Positions 61,787 to 64,000 of a DNA stretch of 64,000 nt are shown here, piece after piece (position 1 is the first letter of the stretch; each line of letters begins with the position of its first letter). Both the position numbers and the translations under genes were made by a program. The notes under the pieces were generated by a model. It was not told where the DNA came from, ran no database searches, and worked only from the letters and a program-made list of their open reading frames with translations. Where the stretch lies: positions 2,603,714 through 2,667,713 of the forward strand of contig NZ_JMIT01000001.1 in the NCBI RefSeq assembly GCF_000731675.1, read 5' to 3'. The stretch comes from Pseudomonas capeferrum (GTDB lineage Bacteria; Pseudomonadota; Gammaproteobacteria; Pseudomonadales; Pseudomonadaceae).

Positions 61787-62308
61787 TCAGCGCCAGCTTT
61801 CCTTCACCACCCTGCGCCGCCCGCCCATGATTACCCAGCCAATGGCAAGCAACAGGCTCTCGACCATGAAGGCCAGCACAAACCCGGCACCAATGCCCCA
61901 GCCAATCGCTTCCGGCACCAGCAGTATCTGGTAGCTGTAGCCCTTCAGCGTTTCTTCACGCATTTGCGGGTCTGGCTGCACCAGCACATGCCAGGTGCGG
62001 CTGGCCCACGAACCCTGCAACGCCTGCCATTCGTTTTCCAGCAGTTCATTGCGGATCATCAGGCTTTCGATGCTGTTGGCATCACTGTTGAACACCGGGT
62101 CGTCACTGCTGCGGTAATGCCGCAGCAATGCCTGCAGGTCGCCATTGAAGAAGCGTTCGGCAGTCTGCTTGAAGCCATCAAGCGCCTGGCGCGACTCGAA
62201 CAGGTGCGCCTCGACCCGCTGGCTGTAGTCGTTGATCAGCCCCGGAACCTGGATACCGGCCAGCAGGCCGAACGTGAACAGCAACAACCGCAGGTAACTT
62301 CTGAACAT
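61787..62308 (-). CDS. DUF2937-family membrane protein
   Basis: The 173-residue protein has a membrane helix at each end (YLRLLLFTFGLLAGIQVPGL and GIGAGFVLAFMVESLLLAIGWVIMG) around a periplasmic helical domain, the DUF2937 layout. Function unknown. It is 9 nt downstream of the amidotransferase gene and probably co-transcribed. Confidence 0.82.
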   Translation of the reverse strand: MFRSYLRLLLFTFGLLAGIQVPGLINDYSQRVEAHLFESRQALDGFKQTAERFFNGDLQALLRHYRSSDDPVFNSDANSIESLMIRNELLENEWQALQGSWASRTWHVLVQPDPQMREETLKGYSYQILLVPEAIGWGIGAGFVLAFMVESLLLAIGWVIMGGRRRVVKESWR

Positions 62309-62317
62309 GCAGCGTCC

Positions 62318-63091
62318 TTAGCTCTGGCCTTGCGCAACGCACTCTCCGTGCCGCCACAGTGCCCATTGACCCGGCGCGTAACGCTGCCAGGTCTCGTTCT
62401 CGGTCAGGGCCTCGGTGGCAATCACCGTGACCACGTCATTGGGGGTCGTTTCGGTGTGAAAATCGACGATCAGGTCGACATCCTTCAACCTTGCAGCGCC
62501 AAAGGGTGCGCGACGGGTGATGTGCACCAGCTTGGTCGAGCAGAAGCAGAACAGCCAGTCGCCATCGCTGAGCATGCAGTTGAACACGCCCTTGCCACGG
62601 TAGCCGGCACAGGCTTCGACCAGCACCGGCAGCAGCTGTTCCACGGCGACCGGCTCTGGGAACGCCGCACGAATGCGGTTGAGCAGGTCGCAGAAGGCCG
62701 CTTCGCTGTCGGTGTCACCCACAGGCCGGTAGAAGGTGGCTTCACCCTTGAACTCGCCCAATTGGCCGTTATGCGCAAAGCACCAGTTGCGGCCCCACAT
62801 TTCGCGCACGAACGGGTGGGTGTTGGACAGGCAAACCCTGCCGACATTGGCCTGGCGGATATGGCCGATGACCACTTCGCTCTTGATCGGGTAACGCTGC
62901 ACCAGGTTGGCCACTTCCGACTCGCTGCTCGCCGCCGGGTCCTGGAACAGGCGCAGGCCGCGCCCCTCATAGAAGCCGATGCCCCAGCCATCACGGTGCG
63001 GGCCGGTGCGGCCACCGCGCTGCATCAGGCCGGTGAAACTGAAAACGATGTCGGTGGGGACGTTGGCACTCATGCCCAGCAATTCGCACAT
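62318..63091 (-). CDS. class II glutamine amidotransferase-like protein (YafJ type)
   Basis: The 257-residue protein begins MCELLGMSANVPTD, which places the nucleophilic Cys at position 2. It contains HRDGWGIGFY, IGHIRQANVG, THPF and CFAHNGQL, typical of Ntn-type glutaminase domains. There is no synthetase domain, so the acceptor reaction is unknown. Confidence 0.9.
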   Translation of the reverse strand: MCELLGMSANVPTDIVFSFTGLMQRGGRTGPHRDGWGIGFYEGRGLRLFQDPAASSESEVANLVQRYPIKSEVVIGHIRQANVGRVCLSNTHPFVREMWGRNWCFAHNGQLGEFKGEATFYRPVGDTDSEAAFCDLLNRIRAAFPEPVAVEQLLPVLVEACAGYRGKGVFNCMLSDGDWLFCFCSTKLVHITRRAPFGAARLKDVDLIVDFHTETTPNDVVTVIATEALTENETWQRYAPGQWALWRHGECVAQGQS

Positions 63092-63105
63092 GCGCGTGTC
63101 TCCGG

Positions 63106-63600
63106 TTACAGACGAGGCTCGACCCGGCCGCCGCCAGCAGGTGCGGCAGGGGGATCGTTGCGGTAACGGTCGCGGCGTTCGGCCGACAAGGGGGCCTGGG
63201 CCGTGACGTCGGCATCCTCGACGGCCTGGCGCTTGGCCGCTGCCTCGGCTTGCTCGCGACGCTCACGGGCGCGCTTTTCCAGCGGCCAGCGCAACAGCAC
63301 GAAGAGCAGGTAGAGGGCAAAGGCGATCATGCCGTACATGGCAAAGTCGGAAACCGCGCGCCAGGCGTTGTTGCCCACCTTGAAGGCAACGTCCAGGGCG
63401 GTGATGGCAATCGCCGGGGCAAAGCTGTCCTTGACCGGGTCGACGACGGTCGGGGTCAGCAGCAGCACCGCCAGGATCACCCGCAGCGGTTCGCGCAGCC
63501 AGCGCCACATCCATCCGGTGAGCTTGAAGCCCACCAGCAGGCAGCCCAGGGCGGCAAGGGCGTACAGGCCCCAGGCGAGGGTATAGTCGTTCTCGGTCAT
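63106..63600 (-). CDS. hypothetical inner-membrane protein, 164 aa
   Basis: Four hydrophobic segments (about 8-25, 40-52, 60-72 and 88-105) are followed by a charged cytoplasmic tail (EKRARERREQAEAAAKRQ) and a Pro-rich end. No family recognised. It is 14 nt upstream of the amidotransferase gene and probably in its operon. Confidence 0.7.
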   Translation of the reverse strand: MTENDYTLAWGLYALAALGCLLVGFKLTGWMWRWLREPLRVILAVLLLTPTVVDPVKDSFAPAIAITALDVAFKVGNNAWRAVSDFAMYGMIAFALYLLFVLLRWPLEKRARERREQAEAAAKRQAVEDADVTAQAPLSAERRDRYRNDPPAAPAGGGRVEPRL

Positions 63601-63711
63601 GGTGTTCGTGCAAGCCAGGCAAAGAGTTGCCTATGATAAACACTTTTCAGGGCGCAGGCGCCCCTCCGCTGTTCGGAGGCCCGCGCCGACCTCCCAGCCA
63701 AGAGAATGCAG

Positions 63712-64000
63712 ATGCCCACCCAGCCCCAGCCCCCCATTGCCCGCGCAGACCAGTCCAGTGACCCGTATGCCTGGCTGCAGCAGCGTGACACCCCCGAGGT
63801 GCTCGACTACCTGCAGGCCGAAAACAGCTACCAGGAGGCCTGCCTGGCCCATCAGGCGCCATTGCGCGAACAACTGTTCGAGGAAATCAAGGGCCGCATC
63901 CTCGAGACCGACCTGTCACTGCCCTCGCCCTGGGGCCCGTACCTGTACTACACCCGCACCACCGCCGGCGACGAGTACCCACGCCATTACCGCTGCCCGC
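63712..64000 (+). CDS. ptrB: oligopeptidase B (protease II), N-terminal part
   Basis: 96 residues are visible before the window ends: MPTQPQPPIARADQSSDPYAWLQQRDTPE..., then LYYTRTTAGDEYPRHYR. This is the start of the propeller domain of S9 prolyl-oligopeptidase-type protease II, which cuts after Arg and Lys. Two in-frame ATGs exist (63706 and 63712); the second has the better distance to AAGAGA. The catalytic triad lies beyond the window. Confidence 0.85.
   Translation, partial: MPTQPQPPIARADQSSDPYAWLQQRDTPEVLDYLQAENSYQEACLAHQAPLREQLFEEIKGRILETDLSLPSPWGPYLYYTRTTAGDEYPRHYRCP

Overview
The window is high-GC Gram-negative chromosome, almost certainly a fluorescent Pseudomonas of the P. putida group. 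The evidence is REP-type palindromes of the P. putida style, the housekeeping genes (aceK, cysK, lpxO, pxpABC), and a pyoverdine side-chain locus that fills about 43 kb of the 64 kb.

Layout. (1) 1-6508 holds ordinary core genes: a gene end, a small unknown protein, a CvfB-type S1 protein, a DUF6279 lipoprotein, AceK, two EamA permeases and a DUF4265 protein. (2) 6880-50139 is the pyoverdine locus. It contains a PvdO-like formylglycine-enzyme-fold protein, a ferric-pyoverdine receptor with an STN domain (FpvA/PupA type), four peptide synthetase genes on the minus strand, a SyrP-like aspartyl hydroxylase, an azurin and a PvdE-type exporter. (3) 50499-56021 holds lpxO, cysK, a DUF748 protein and a MoxR/VWA pair. 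(4) 56067-56846 is an orphan Rhs-core protein. (5) 56992-61722 is a pxpCBA-MFS operon divergent from a LysR gene. (6) 61787-64000 holds a DUF2937 protein, a class II amidotransferase, a membrane protein and the start of ptrB.

The synthetases are transcribed leftward from 46425 to 10810. They read as nine modules: C-A-T-C-A-T / C-A-T-E-C-A-T / C-A-T / C-A-T-E-C-A-T-E-C-A-T-E-C-A-T-TE. Specificity residues read by eye give Asp, Lys, Asp(+E, presumed beta-OH-Asp), Ser, Thr, Ala(+E), Thr(+E), Lys(+E) and OH-Orn, then a thioesterase. The predicted product is a nine-residue side chain ending in cyclo-OH-Orn. From memory this resembles pseudobactin 358 of P. putida (capeferrum) WCS358, and the 819-residue receptor with a 47-residue signal peptide fits my memory of PupA from that strain. 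PvdL, PvdS, PvdA, PvdH and PvdMNP are not in the window.

Regulation. Sites of the form TAAAT-N16/17-CGT, the PvdS-type iron-starvation box, lie before the PvdO-like gene, the SyrP-like gene, azurin-pvdE, the first NRPS gene and, unexpectedly, the third. The box before the third gene lies inside a vestigial copy of an NRPS carboxyl terminus. The same NRPS-NRPS junction carries a perfect 43-bp inverted repeat, and the SyrP-NRPS junction carries a 287-bp palindrome. These structures suggest the locus has been rebuilt by recombination at its gene borders.
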